Positions 36,315-48,341 of a DNA stretch of 64,000 nucleotides are shown here, piece by piece. This stretch comes from Lingula anatina (Eukaryota; Brachiopoda; Lingulata; Lingulida; Lingulidae). Location: NCBI RefSeq assembly GCF_001039355.2, contig NW_019775968.1, positions 60,156-124,155 on the forward strand. The letters are read 5' to 3'. Both the position numbers and the translations under genes were made by a program. The notes under the pieces were generated by a model. The model did no database searches and was not told where the DNA came from. It saw only the letters and a program-made list of their open reading frames with translations. Numbering within the stretch: position 1 is the first letter of the stretch; the number at the start of each line of letters is the position of its first letter.

Positions 36315-39300
36315 TGGATATACATATATCCGTATCGTCATATTTTCATTTTTGTTTTGCTTTTCACATTACATTTCGTCTTTTCATTTTCTGTTTACTT
36401 TTGCTCAGATCTTAATGCGCAGTGCTGTTGGCCTCATCAACTTCATTGCCAATTCAGAATTTTACTTTACATTATCAACATCAAATCTTCGACCCTAGGT
36501 CAACAGAGCTGCAGTTTGGAGAAATGGAAATCAAGAAGCATGTTTCTTCCAAGGAAGTCAACGTCGACAATAGCACTGACGTGGACACCGACGAAGTGGA
36601 CAACGAGACAGATGAAGTCCAGCATGTTAATGGAGGTATACTGACCAGCGTCTCAGGGCACGTGCAGGTGTTTGACAGACCAGCTGAGCAGGTAGATTTT
36701 ATTTGATGTAGCAGCACTACAGATATGAAGAACTGTATTGAATTAACCAAACTAATATATCGATTGAATGTTTTGAAACATGTCCTGTAGCTACTGATAG
36801 TTCTGACAAATTTTATGAAGCCTCAATCTACAAAGTACAGTCAAACGTACGTTTGAAGCATTATTTATTACTATTTGTCTTGGGCTCGCTCCTCGGGTAA
36901 AAAAGAGATCATGGAAATTTATTAAATTTAAACAACTGATGGATATTTTACATGCAAACCACAGTATATTGTGCATTGAATTTTGCAGATAGATGAAATA
37001 TAAAAACATTGAATACAAATCATCGCTACAGCGTGCAGATGCTAGTCATGTTATAGGATATGCGCATATATTTAAAATTTAATATTACATAGCGTTGGTA
37101 AAATTTAATATTAAAATCCCCTCAGGATGACACCACAACCAACCCTGTGGAAGGGGGTAATGTTGATCTTGGGGCATATTTGACCTCTAACGTGACCTTC
37201 ACGTTGACCTTGCGCAAGCACGTAAACCGTTCCGTCGAAGGCGTTCAAAGAATGGAAGCGGCAGCTAAGGCCCAATTCCAGAAAAGATCCTTGGTCGGAC
37301 AGTATGACCAGGGTAAGTGAAGATGTAAAATTCTTAATTCTGTCTCATTGCTTTATTTATAATTTTTTGGGGGAGGGGGGAGCGGCTGAAGGAAGGAGGG
37401 GATGCCTTAAAAGATAAGAAAGTGGCTTTTTATTGTGAAAAAGCTATTAGTGCAATATTCACTTTCCTCATCTCTCGAAGAAAATGCAGTTCAGAGAAGA
37501 TGGTGAAAAAACGGATTTCTGCATGCACTACTAATAAAATTATGTTTCAAAGTCATTCTACATATTATCATGTACTTCACATTATGATCCCTAATTGCAG
37601 TGTCTGGTGTTTACCAAAGATGGACTGTATTGAGGAAAAAGTTCGACGGAGAGGATAAGTTAAGTCGAGCTGTGGCGAACTTCATAAAGGATCCATCAGC
37701 TCTGTCAAAATGTATGTGTTATTTAACTTTTTCAAGAACGATTTAGTTACCAACACTGTTGAAATATCTGCCAAAGACTTTCTATATCAATATTTGTGGT
37801 TGAAAAATAGAATCACGGGCGTATCAAACGCTAATGCATATTTCAATTGGGTATAATTAAACATTATTTCATGTATATGATATGCAAATGGTTGAATATT
37901 GACTTTTGTGCTCTGCTTGCTGTCTTACCTACACAGATATTCCGAAAACTGTCATTGTGTACCGTACATGCAACTACATATGTTGACCAGATTTTTTATT
38001 ACAGTGGACGAAGTGAACGAAATTCTGTCGCTAGAAAATGAGCTTGGGATGCCACACAACACTGCAACCTCTGCAGCCGCCAACAAACCGCCCTTGGTTA
38101 AGCAACTGCTACAAGCAACAAAAGAGGTTTGACTTTAATAATATTCTATAACCCTTTGAGCATGTAACAGTTTAAAAAGTATGTAGGCTATAACCAAAAC
38201 CAAAATTTACTGTATGGTCTTTAATATCAAGAAAACTGACAAGAAACGTAGATTATATTTTAGACTACTGTGTGATCTGTATTTACATACATGTGTACAT
38301 TACCTTATTTGTTTTTGTTTTTCAAAATAGTTTCCCTGCCTAGTTAAAAAAGACTGCTTGTCAGTTCTGTTTGGGCACCTTTACTTACGTTTTCATTTCT
38401 AAACGTGTTTGAATATGTGTTTTACAAATGGACATTGTATACTTGTCTAGATATGTAAATTTTAGGGTTGCTGAGATTTATATATAACGTAAAATTAATG
38501 CATTTAATATACCTTAACTTTTGATGGGTTTCTTATTGAGGCTTGCTTAAAGCACTAAATGTTAAGTCACCAAACGTATATTATATCCTGTACTTAAAGA
38601 TTGTTACCAAGTGCTCGACACATTGGGAAATATGCAAAGATATACTGGATCTTTACATCACTGCAGGCGGCAAAGAAGTCGAAAAGGTAACGTACGGTAA
38701 AATACGAAGTGCCATTTATTCCCTGTTGTTGTAATTCTCATCTGTTTAAGTATGTATTGTACAAACTCTGAAAATGTACAAACGTAATTTTACAATATTG
38801 CACAAAAAGACATTTAACTCAGCGGTTATATGTAACATTTATTACACTTGTGGCTTTGAGAAGGATGCCAGACATAACATTAACGCCATAAATGAAACAT
38901 TTTGGATACAATTTTTTACAACGTGCAGCACACTGTCATGTTTTGTCTTTCCTAGACGCTGTCAGATCTGGTCCAGTCTCACCCCCTTTCTGCCGACCAA
39001 AAACAGGAACTGGTTCAGAAGATGTCCTTTATTGCCAAACCTACAAACCACATCCTGACCACAGTTAAGACACTCTGGAACACGGTGTCCGCTCAAGGTG
39101 ATCCATCCCAAAGTCACGTCATACTTACCCTCGGCTCCCTCGCCTCGAAGGAAACTACCACCACTGGTTTCCGATCAGAATTGGTGGATCTTCTTCGACG
39201 CCATCTCCAATCAGGCGACAAAAATAACAACACGGAGCAAATCAGTGACGCTCTTGAGGCTATAGGTAACTTTGGAGACAACAGACTTACACTGGATGTA

Positions 39301-40644
39301 TTGACAATTGCTAAAAAGAGAGGACAACTGGAAGAGATAGAGATAGGCTGTATCCACGCTCTGAGAAGAAACGTCCACGTTGAGTCAGTTCAGAAATGGC
39401 TAGTTGATTTGCTGACCCGTCAAACATCTAGCTGTGAATTACTTGAAGCTGCCGTGGTGACCATCAACGATGAACTTGCCTACAGAAAGATACTGGATAC
39501 CAAAAATAAGGAATGGCCCAATGCAGGTCACACAGACGTGGATAGAATTCTTCTCGATGTACTTCTCATGGCAGATATAAGATACGAGTGCGCATTTTCA
39601 GATATAAAGCAGTATTTCCGACTTAAAGGTGTACCGATTGGTAAACACATTGAAATTTACGAGACAGTGAATTCCACGCGCACCAAGAGAAGAGTTGACC
39701 ATGTTGGCTGCAGTTCTTGGGGCACCTACGGCTCACGCTATTCTGAATTGTTAAGTTCTAGTCAGTTCTCAAATGATAACTCCTTGTTCCCAAACAACAA
39801 GCACTGTCTTTCCCACATCAGTTACGGTCCTTCGAAAGTTAACGTCTATGTCAAGTCCGGCGTCTTTGCTGGTAAAGATGAAGTTCGAAGACACTGTAAA
39901 GTGTACGGCAAGGCAGTAGCTAAACTCAAAGTCTTCTCCAGGAGCCTCACACTCGCAACCGCAGAAGTGTATCGTATCAAGACTAGCAGCAGTAGAACAA
40001 GGGTCTATCTCAATTTCTATGGGAAGACTGTGGTGAACATTTACCAGTCCGGCCCGCTGTACAAAAACTACCCCATTTACAGACCATCGCCAAAAACCGT
40101 CACCTTGTTCCAGATTTATGTCTTAGTCGCCAAGATCTCTGTAACCATTACCTTGGCTCCAAGTGTGGACTTCAATGTAAGGGCAGGGTTCTGTTCTCGT
40201 TCAACAGATCCTTGTTCCCACTGTCTGACGGTGACCCTCAAAGCAGGTCTTCGTATTTCTGGTGGTGCTTCTGCTAATTTGCTTGTAAGTACCAGTACAT
40301 ACCCTGTATAAACACATTCATAGAGAGAGAGAGAGAGAGAGGGAGAGAGGGGGGAGAGAGAGACGTTAAAGTACATGTATGTGTGTGTACATTGTAATAG
40401 ATGTTTTTTGTGAATTGAAAATTCGATTTTTTTTTTTGTTAGAAAAGTGACATCTATGTATTTTTCAGTGACAATTTTTAATCACAATCATGTTAGGTGA
40501 GATAAACGTCAAAGTAACGTGTGCTAGCTTAATCAATTTAAGGTTTCATAAATATAATTTAAAATAATCCTTGCAGTGTAATTTGGCTGCTGTTTGTTAG
40601 TCTCTACGCGAAACACTGGTCGTATCATTAACGACATATATATA

Positions 40645-40695
<51 letters not shown>

Positions 40696-41237
40696 CATTA
40701 CCTGATACTATAAAGACAGATTAGTTCACTACATGTAATTCATACATTCTTTCCAGGCACTGGTTCGCGGCGGGATTGATGTCGACGTCACTCTCAATTA
40801 CTCTCAATTACCTAGTTGAAGGAGAAGGGAAGCTCTACCCTGGGGTTTGTTTCTCGTTCTACCACGGACACGGCCCCATGAGCATTGACATCCAAGCTTG
40901 GTATCAAATACGATCTAAGTTTAAAATAAGAAGCTTGTGGATCTGGGTGAGTCGTGAGGTGGTGTTATTTGATTTTATATCTGTTTAGTTCAACTTGATT
41001 TGATTCAGCTTGGCTTAAATGAAATTTAATTACTTATTTGTACATGTGTTATAGTCCAGATTCTTCATGTGCATTATAATTATTATTATTATTATTATTA
41101 TCGATTTTATTATTTTTGATATTTTATTGTTGTTACATAATCCTAAATCATTTATTTTATTACGACTTATTTCATATCAGAAGTGGCTATGGACCTGGGG
41201 AAGCAGGGAGACGTGGAGGCCATCATCGCTGTCTTAG
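29211..41237 (+). CDS. Large lipid transfer protein (vitellogenin/MTP superfamily), allele A
   Basis: Probably a secreted or ER-lumen lipid carrier or transfer protein. Exons, with phases that chain exactly: 29211-29330, 33349-33435, 33712-33739, 35221-35448, 35911-36031, 36499-36691, 37126-37312, 37601-37711, 38005-38126, 38600-38686 (tentative; skipping it also keeps frame), 38956-40284, 40757-40946, 41181-41237. All have GT-AG borders. Exon 1 gives a signal peptide (MWSYVFYMCLVVPLA). Exons 2-6 match the N-terminal sheet of MTP-like proteins (LHYHYESEAKLFG, PTLFVQLENGTIAEA, FKRSILSALQTNL). The large exon starts with a helical domain (LGSLASKE, ISDALEAIGNFGD, GCIHALRR) and passes into a beta-rich, Cys-containing part I do not recognise. 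Exon 12 carries a 10-nt tandem duplication absent from allele B, which shifts the frame. The model is about 966 aa when that exon is taken as in allele B. MTP is about 890. Confidence 0.75.
29741..31429. repeat. 1689-bp direct repeat, copy 1 (contig overlap)
   Basis: Repeated as 31431-33119 at identical length with only about seven substitutions seen. It ends at the single n (31430), and copy 2 starts immediately after it. This is the pattern of two contigs whose ends overlap but were not merged, so intron 1 of the lipid transfer gene is probably about 1.7 kb shorter than shown. Confidence 0.9.
29937..30130. mobile_element. ~190-bp MITE, GATCGA family, copy a
   Basis: Starts TTTCCCAGAGATTTAGATCG and ends with the inverted counterpart TCTATGGAAATGGGG. 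Internal landmarks are CTCCCTGGGGGTTCA and GTAGGCGGGACAGACG. Related copies lie at 31628-31820 (contig overlap), 52395-52605 (opposite orientation) and about 62787-63000. Confidence 0.7.
31430..31430. other. Assembly gap of one n at an overlapping contig junction
   Basis: A single n separates two near-identical 1689-bp copies. Confidence 0.9.
31431..33119. repeat. 1689-bp direct repeat, copy 2 (contig overlap)
   Basis: Second copy of 29741-31429. Only this copy continues into the complete right end of the ACGAATC element and onwards to exon 2 of the lipid transfer gene. Confidence 0.9.
31628..31820. mobile_element. ~190-bp MITE, GATCGA family, repeated by contig overlap
   Basis: Same element as 29937-30130, present again because of the overlap at the n. 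It should not be counted as an independent copy. Confidence 0.7.
32660..33219. mobile_element. 560-bp MITE built of ACGAATC words, with a doubled right end
   Basis: The left terminus CCCTATTTCACACAGACCAC is the inverse of the right terminus GTGGTCTGTGTGAAATAGGG (33200-33219). The inverted repeat extends through ACGAATCCCACGAATCG. A second copy of the right terminus lies inside at about 33015-33048, so the last ~170 bp are tandemly duplicated. The interior is an array of ATTCGTG / ACGAATC words. The truncated counterpart at 30969-31429 belongs to the contig overlap. It lies in intron 1 of the lipid transfer gene. Confidence 0.8.
34455..34531. repeat. Perfect 32-bp inverted repeat with 13-nt loop
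   Basis: Arms 34455-34486 and 34500-34531 are perfectly complementary (starting TAAGCAGGTGTGTCAGGACC) around the loop GTATTAATACCTT. The loop itself repeats the inner end of the arm. It lies in an intron of the lipid transfer gene. Confidence 0.95.
36263..36312. repeat. AT microsatellite
   Basis: About 25 AT units in an intron of the lipid transfer gene. It produces a spurious Tyr-Ile ORF. Confidence 0.95.
40321..40364. repeat. GA microsatellite
   Basis: (GA)n with G runs immediately after exon 11 of the lipid transfer gene. The allele B counterpart is at 46753-46789. Confidence 0.9.
40635..40693. repeat. AT microsatellite, allele A
   Basis: Interrupted (AT)n between exons 11 and 12. Its length differs from the allele B counterpart at 47071-47133. 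Confidence 0.9.
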
Positions 41238-41465
41238 AGCCTCGGAAGATCCAGTAGAAGACGTATTGCGGGCACATGCTAGTCATGGCTGTTACATGAA
41301 TTACACAAAAGTTCTTGACTTAGTGCCAAGATATTTTACGTGTGCATTCGCGTTCTTGTACGTGTACATGAGTGTTCATGCGTGCACTCGCATGCATATG
41401 CGTTATTTACATAGAATCTAAATAAGAAGTCGGTCGCAGATTGTTTCTATGCAGCTTAGATATAG

Positions 41466-41884
41466 GTCAGAAACCACTAAATTATTTCTTACTGACGACC
41501 ACACTAAGAAATACTTGCAAACTGTTTGGTAAAACATTTCCTATCCCCAAGGACAGCAGACTTAACTCCCAATGGCACAAAAAATACTGTTGACAAGGTT
41601 CTTTCCTTACACCTGAACACATGCACTCTGTTGTTTGTAAACAAACCACTGCACCGCTCAGTGTCAGTAGCTCCCTCTGTCAGAGGTCTCACACTGCACG
41701 ACACCTGTGCTTGGTTCTGACATAAAAATGGCATTAGTTTACACCCTATCTTGCTAGTTAACACCAAAATTAACCCTAGTAACACACAAGAAATTCCAGG
41801 AAAAAATTGGAAATAAATCACTACTTTCTCTCACAGCACTACATTCAAAAACAGCCTGTGATAAGTCTATTTGGTGGTTTCTGC
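41466..41884. mobile_element. ~420-bp non-autonomous element with CAGAAACCAC termini
   Basis: The left tip CAGAAACCACTAAAT and the right tip ATTTGGTGGTTTCTG are inverted repeats. The haplotype B copy is at about 47895-48341. The third copy of this flank, at about 54890-54912, reads ATGCAGCTACATGTAAGTAA without the insert, giving an empty site. CAG at the tip recalls hAT elements, but an 8-bp target duplication is not clear. Confidence 0.65.
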
Positions 41885-43849
41885 CCTTATGTACATGTAG
41901 TAACGCTTTTGAAACTAAGCACATGGCTTTTGTAGTTCACCAAAGCTGTCGGAGTGATTTGTTTTTTGTGCATTGTGTTGAACAAAATATTTCATTTTAT
42001 TTAATTATTATTTTTTATTAATTCATTAGTTTTTATTGTTTATTCGGTGAATTAATATTAATATTAATATCGCTTGCCAAATGTTTTACAAAGTGGTATA
42101 CGAAACGTTTTTTTTTTAGTTGATTGACAATGAATCGTTATTTTATTTGGTCGTAAGTGGGGGAATAAGTAGAAACTTAGCATGTTCAATGATCACTTTC
42201 GTAAGATTTGAATATGTTTGAAAAATAGATATTTTTCATATTATGCAGCTTTGGTTTCAAATGCCAATAAATAGGATGGTCAAAATGCGATCTGTGCTGT
42301 ATAATTGTACACAACTACGAGCGGTAGACCTAACATTTAAGCAGTATGGGTATACAGCCGACTCTTAGTTGTATAACATGTCCCAAACATCCCACAACAC
42401 ATGGTATAGATATAGCGATAAACAATTTTAACTCGGGTTACGGTAAAAACTATAAAATGAGAAAAAAATTCTTAGTCTCATATGCTATTTTCAAGATTGA
42501 ATGCTGAAATTCAGAAGTATTTTCGGCCACTAAGCCGACTATCTTTATCTAGTACTTCCTATACCAGAATATTTATACACGATTTACATCGAGTTTGCTC
42601 AGTATGAATTTAATTTCATCTTAATCCATATCCAATGTCCTGCTAGCCACATGTACATATGCCCCTTATTGTGATCTTATATGTACAACTTGAGCAAAAT
42701 AACTGTCCGTTTTTCACGTGATATACATTACACAATCTGTTGAGTTACTTTCACTGTTTTAGACTAGATATGAAAAACACAATAAAAATTGGAAATACAA
42801 TTTAGAAATTATGGACAATGGACCCTTTGAGGGGGGAATAGTAAGAAAGGCGTGCTACCATCAAATGGCGGTTTTATTAGCCTTAATTGATGTTGTTAGT
42901 CAAGAAAGGCGCAGTTTTCTCTTTTATTACGTCGATTTAGTTCATGGTTAATATCTGAGAAATTCATTCAAAACTAACTAGGCAAAGTTTCCTGTGTGTA
43001 AAAGCATTGTCTGGTGAATTATTCACCGCCCCTTACACTGTCCTTACACGTCCTTGCACTGGAAACGAACCAAAGCAATTATAAAGACAGTCGTGCGTAT
43101 AATCTTTCCCAGATGTAAGCGTTTCAACCAGTATCTCATCGAGTTCAAGAGCTTTAATTAGCCCAAATGTCCATGTTAAAGCTGGTGTCTAGTCGACCTC
43201 ATAACATCTTTTTTCTAAGTGCAGTACTTGTAATATGATTTACCCTAGCTGAAATGCACAAGCACCCTATTTTCTGAGTCTTCAGTCTCCTTTTGAACAA
43301 AGCAGTTCACTTGGCTGGTCCACTTTGAAAAATTGATACGTGCAACTTCCCAGCGGTCAGTCAACGAAGAATATGTAAATATGTAATGAAAAAATGCATG
43401 TAAAAACAACCCCCCCCCCCTTGTAAGTCTATCATGAATGAACAGAGACAACTTTGATGTCGTTAACAAGCTTTGTGCACATACACTGGAATCTACTGGT
43501 AGTTGAAATCTTCGTTACTGATGCCATCTTTTTATCCTGTTTAACGTTGGAAATTACGTATGGAAACAGGGGGCAGCATTTACCAATGGACTTGTATACA
43601 AATGAGATTTCGGGGATTTTCTTTTAAATTCAAGTGACTAAACACGTGATGTACTAATGCCAATCCGTTCAACACAAATGTGCCAGAAATGATAGACTTA
43701 TACATACCCACGTATACCATGGAAAAGGCATCTCATTTTATATACCAAGTCCTCAATTATCGACTAAAATTCGCCGAAATATCAATTTAAATTGAAATCA
43801 TTGGATATATGAAGCGAGATTTTTGGGGAATTTGCGAAGAGTGTGTTTA

Positions 43850-43850
43850 N
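43850..43850. other. Assembly gap of one n between haplotype copies
   Basis: A single n. The sequence before it ends inside the region repeated at 50350, and the sequence after it starts inside the region seen at 37419. Confidence 0.9.
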
Positions 43851-44030
43851 AAAGTGGCTTTTTTGTGAAAAAGCTATTAGTGCAATATTCCCTTTCCTCA
43901 TCTCTCGAAGAAAATGCAGTTCAGAGAACATGGTGAAAAAACGGATTTCTGCATGCACTACTAATAAAATTATGTTTCAATGTCATTCTACATATTATCA
44001 TGTACTGCACATTATGATCCCTAATTGCAG

Positions 44031-47000
44031 TGTCTGGTGTTTACCAAAGATGGACTGTTTTGAGGAAAAAGTTCGACGGAGATGATAATTTAAGTCGAGC
44101 TGTGGCGAACTTCATAAAGGATCCATCAGCTCTGTCAAAATGTATGTGTTATTTAACTTTTTAAAGAACGATTTAGTTACCAACACTGTTGAAATATCTG
44201 CCAAAGACTTTCTGTATAAATATTTGTGGTGAAAAAAATAGAATCACGGGCGTATCAAACGCTAATGCATATTTCAATTGGGTATAATTAAACATTATTT
44301 CATGTATATGATATGCAAATGGTTTAATATTGACTTTTGTACTCTGCTTGCTGTCTTACCTACACAGGTATTCCGAAAACTGTCATTGTGTACCGTACAT
44401 GCACCTACATATGTTGACCAGATTTTTTATTACAGTGGACGAAGTGAACGAAATACTGTCGCTAGAAAATGAGCTAGGGATGCCACACAACACTGCAACC
44501 TCTGCAGCCGCCAACAAACCGCCCTTGGTTAAGCAACTGCTACAAGCAACAAAAGAGGTTTGACTTTAATAATATTCTATAACCCTTTGAGCATGTAACA
44601 GTTTAAAAAGTATGTAGGCTATAACCAAAACCAAAATTTACTGTATGGTCTTTAATATCAAGAAAACTGACAAAAAAACGTAGATTATATTTTAGACTAC
44701 TGTGTGATCTGTATTTACATACATGTGTACATTACCTTTTTTGTTTTCGTTTTTCAAAATAGTTTCCCTGCCTAATTAAAAAAGACTGCTTGTCAGTTCT
44801 GTTTGGGCACCTTTACTTGCGTTTTCATTTCTGAACGTGTTTGAATATGTGTTTTACATATGGACATTGTATACTTGTATAGATATGTTAATTTTATGGT
44901 TGCTGAGATTTATGTATAACGTTAATTAATACATTTTATATACCTTAACTTTTGATGGGTTTCTTATTGAGGCTTGCTTAAAGCACTAAATGTTAAGTCA
45001 CCAAACGTATATTATATCCTGTACTTAAAGATTGTTACCAAGTGCTCGACACGTTGGGAAATTTGTAAAGATATATTGGATCTTTACATCACTGCAGGCG
45101 GCAAAGAAGTCGAAAAGGTAACGTACGGTAAAATACGAAGTGCCATTTATACCCTGTTGTTGTAATTCTCATCTGTTTAAGTATGTATTGTACAAACTCT
45201 GAAAATGTACAAACGTAATTTTGCGATACTGCACAAAAAGACATTTAACTCAGCGGTTATACGTAACATTTATTACACTTGTGGCTTTGAGAAGGTTGAC
45301 AGACGTAACATTAACGCTATAAATGTAACATTTTGGATACAATTTTACACAACGCGTAGCACACTGCCATGTTTTGTCTTTCCTAGACGCTGGCAGATCT
45401 GGTCCAGTCTCACCCCCTTTCTGCCGACCAAAAGCAGGAACTGGTTCAGAAGATGTCTTTTATTGCCAAACCTACAAACCACATCCTGACCACAGTCAAG
45501 ACACTCTGGAACACGCTGTCCTCTCAAGGTGATCCATCCCAAAGTCACGCCATACTTACCCTCGGCTCCCTCGCCTCCAAGGAAACTACCAGCACTGGTT
45601 TCCGATCAGAATTGGTGGATCTTCTTCGACGCCATCTCCAATCAGGCGACAAAAATAACAACACGGAGCAAATCAGTGACGCTCTCGAGGCTATAGGTAA
45701 CTTTGGTGACAACAGACTAACACCGGATGTATTGACAATTGCTAAAAAGAGGGGACAACTGGAAGAGATAGAAATAGGCTGTATCCACGCTCTGAGAAGA
45801 AACTTCCACGTTGAGTCAGTTCAGAAATGGCTAGTTGATTTGCTGACCCGTCCAACATCTAGCTGTGAATTAATTGAAGGTGCCGTGGTGACCATTAAAG
45901 ATGAACTTGCCTACAGAAAGGTACTGGATACCAAAAATAAGGCATGGCCCAATGCAGGTCACACAGACGTGGATAGAATTCTTCTCGATGTACTTCTCAT
46001 GGCAGATATAAGATACGAGTGCGCATTTTCAGATATAAAGCAGTATTTCCGACTTAAAGGTGTACCGATTAGTAAACACATTGAAATTTACGAGACGGTG
46101 AATTCCACGCGCACCAAGAGAAGAGTTGACCATGTAAGCTGCAGTTCTTGGGGCACCTACGGTTCACGGTATTCGGAATTGTTAAGTTCAAGTCAGTTCT
46201 CAAATGATAACTCCCTGTTCCCAGACAACAAGCACTGCCTTTCCCACATCAGTTACGGCCCTTCGAAAGTTAACGTCTATGTCAAGTCCGGCGTCTTTGC
46301 TGGTAAAGATGAAAGACGAGGACACTGTAAAGTGTACGGCAAGGCAGTAGCTAAACTCAAAGTCTTTTCCAAAAGCTTCACACTCGCAACCGCAGAAGTG
46401 TATCGTGTCAAGACTAGCAGCAGTAGGACTAAGGTTTATCTTCATGTCTACGGGAAGACTGTGGTGAACATATACCAGCCCAGCCCGCTGTACAGAAACT
46501 ACCCCATTTACAGACCATTCCCAAAAACCATCACCTTGTTCCACATTTATGTCTATGTCGCCAGGATCTCTGTCGCCATTACCTTGGCTCCAAGTGTGGA
46601 CTTCAATGTAAGGGCAGGGTTCTGTTCTCGTTCAACAGATCCTTGTTCCCACGTCTGACGATGACGCTCAAAGCAGGCCTTCGTATTTCTGGTGGTGCTT
46701 CTGCTAGTTTGCTTGTAAGTACCAGTATATAACCTGTATAAACACATACATAGAGAGAGAGAGAGAGGGAGAGAGGGGGGAGAGAGAGACGTTTAGGTAT
46801 GTGTGTGTACATTGTAATAGCTGTTTTTGTGAATTAGAAATTAGATTTTTTTAGGAAAGTGACATCTATGTATTTTTCAGTGACAATTTAAAATCATAAA
46901 GGAAAAACGAAATATATTATAGATGTTTGGTGAAATAAACGTCAAAGTAACGTGTGCTAACTTAATCAATTTAAGAGTTCATAAATATAATTTAAAATAA

Positions 47001-47067
47001 TCCTTGTAGTGTAATTTGGCTGCTGTTTGTAATTAGTCTCTACGCAAAACACTGGCCGTATCATTAA

Positions 47068-47135
<68 letters not shown>

Positions 47136-47715
47136 TTACCTAATACTATAAGGACAGAGATAAATTCACTGCATGTTATTCACACATTGATTCCAGGCGC
47201 TAGTTCGTGGTGGGATTGACGTAGGCGTCACTCTCAATTACCTAGTTGAAGGAGAAGGGAAGCTCTACCCTGGGGTTTGCTTCTCGTTCTACCACGGACA
47301 CGACCCTATGAGCATTGACATCCAAGCTTGGTATCAAATACGATCTAAGTTTAAAATAAAAGGCTGGAGGTTCTGGGTGAGTCGTGAGGTGGTGTTATTT
47401 GATTTTATATCTGTTAAGTTCAACTTGATTTGATTCAGCTTGGCTTAAATGAAATTTAAGTACTTATTTGTGTTATAGTCCATATTCTTCATGTGCATTA
47501 TCAATATTATTATTATTATTATTATTATCGATTTTATTATTATTGATATTTTATTGATGTTATATAATTCTGAATCATTTATTTTATTACGACTTATTTC
47601 ACATTAGAAGTGGGTATGGACCTGGGGAAGCAGGAAGACGTGGAGTCCGTCTTCGCTGTCTTGGAGCCTGGAAAGATCCAGTAGAAGACGCATCGCTAGA
47701 GCGGGCACATGCTAG
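44031..47715 (+). CDS. Large lipid transfer protein, allele B (exons 8-13 only)
   Basis: Exons by homology with allele A: 44031-44141, 44436-44557, a tentative one at about 45031-45117, 45387-46714, 47197-47376, 47608-47715. Exon 11 lacks one T near 46651 (TCCCACGTCTG versus TCCCACTGTCTG in allele A), which shifts the frame and makes an early stop. Exon 12 lacks the 10-nt duplication of allele A and is open (60 codons, LNYLVEGEGKLYPGVCFSFY). The last exon reads through a codon that is a stop in allele A and ends KWVWTWGSRKTW... RRRIARAGTC before the TAG. Exons 1-7 are absent, consistent with this being the other haplotype rather than a separate gene. Protein-level differences from allele A are scattered and modest. 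Confidence 0.7.
46753..46789. repeat. GA microsatellite, allele B
   Basis: Counterpart of 40321-40364. Confidence 0.9.
47071..47133. repeat. AT microsatellite, allele B
   Basis: About 31 AT units, longer and purer than the allele A tract at 40635-40693. Confidence 0.95.
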
Positions 47716-47894
47716 GCATGGTTGTTATATGAATTACACAAAAGTTCTTGACTTAGTGGCAATATATTTTTACGTTTGAATTCGCGTTCTTTTCCATGGA
47801 CATGAGTGTTCACGCGTGCACTCGCATGCATATGCGTCATTTACATAGTGTCTAGAAAAGAGATCGGTCGCATATAGTTTCTTTGCAGCTTAAA

Positions 47895-48341
47895 TATAGG
47901 TCAGAAACCACTATATTATTTCTTATTGACGACCATACTGAAAAATACCTGCAAACTTCATGAAACAAAAGTATTTGGTAAAACATTTCCTATCCCCAAG
48001 GACAGCAGACATAACTCCCCATGGCACAAAAAAAACTACTGTTGACAAGGTTCTTTCCTTACACTTGAACACGTGCACTCTGTTGTTTGTAAACAAACCA
48101 CTGCACCGCTCACTGTCAGTAGCTCCCTCTGCCAGAGGCCTTACGCTGCACGACACCTTTGCTTGGTGCTGACAAAAAAATGGCAGTAGTTTACACCCTA
48201 GCTTGCTAGTTAATACCAAAATTAACCCTAGCAACACACAAGAAATTCCAGGAAAAAATTGGAAATAAATCACTACTTTCTCTCACAGCACTACATTCAA
48301 TAACAGCCTGTGATAAGTCTATTTGGTGGTTTCTGCCTTTA
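47895..48341. mobile_element. Allele B copy of the CAGAAACCAC element
   Basis: Same element and site as 41466-41884, flanked by TATATA-like sequence on both sides. Confidence 0.6.

Larger units (their letters stand above)
37419..43849. repeat. 6.4-kb direct repeat, copy 1 (haplotype A)
   Basis: Holds exons 8-13 of the lipid transfer gene and about 2.6 kb of 3' flank. It ends at the n (43850). Copy 2 (43851-50350) begins at the equivalent of 37419. Divergence is a few percent with many small indels, consistent with two haplotypes. Confidence 0.85.

Noticed and set aside
36193-36644. ORFs with Tyr-Ile repeats
   Set aside because: They are translations of an AT microsatellite running into a real exon in another phase.
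38663-38686. Separate 20-nt micro-exon after CTGCAG at about 38666
   Set aside because: Its length breaks the reading phase between the 38005-38126 and 38956-40284 exons; the longer 87-nt exon or skipping keeps phase.
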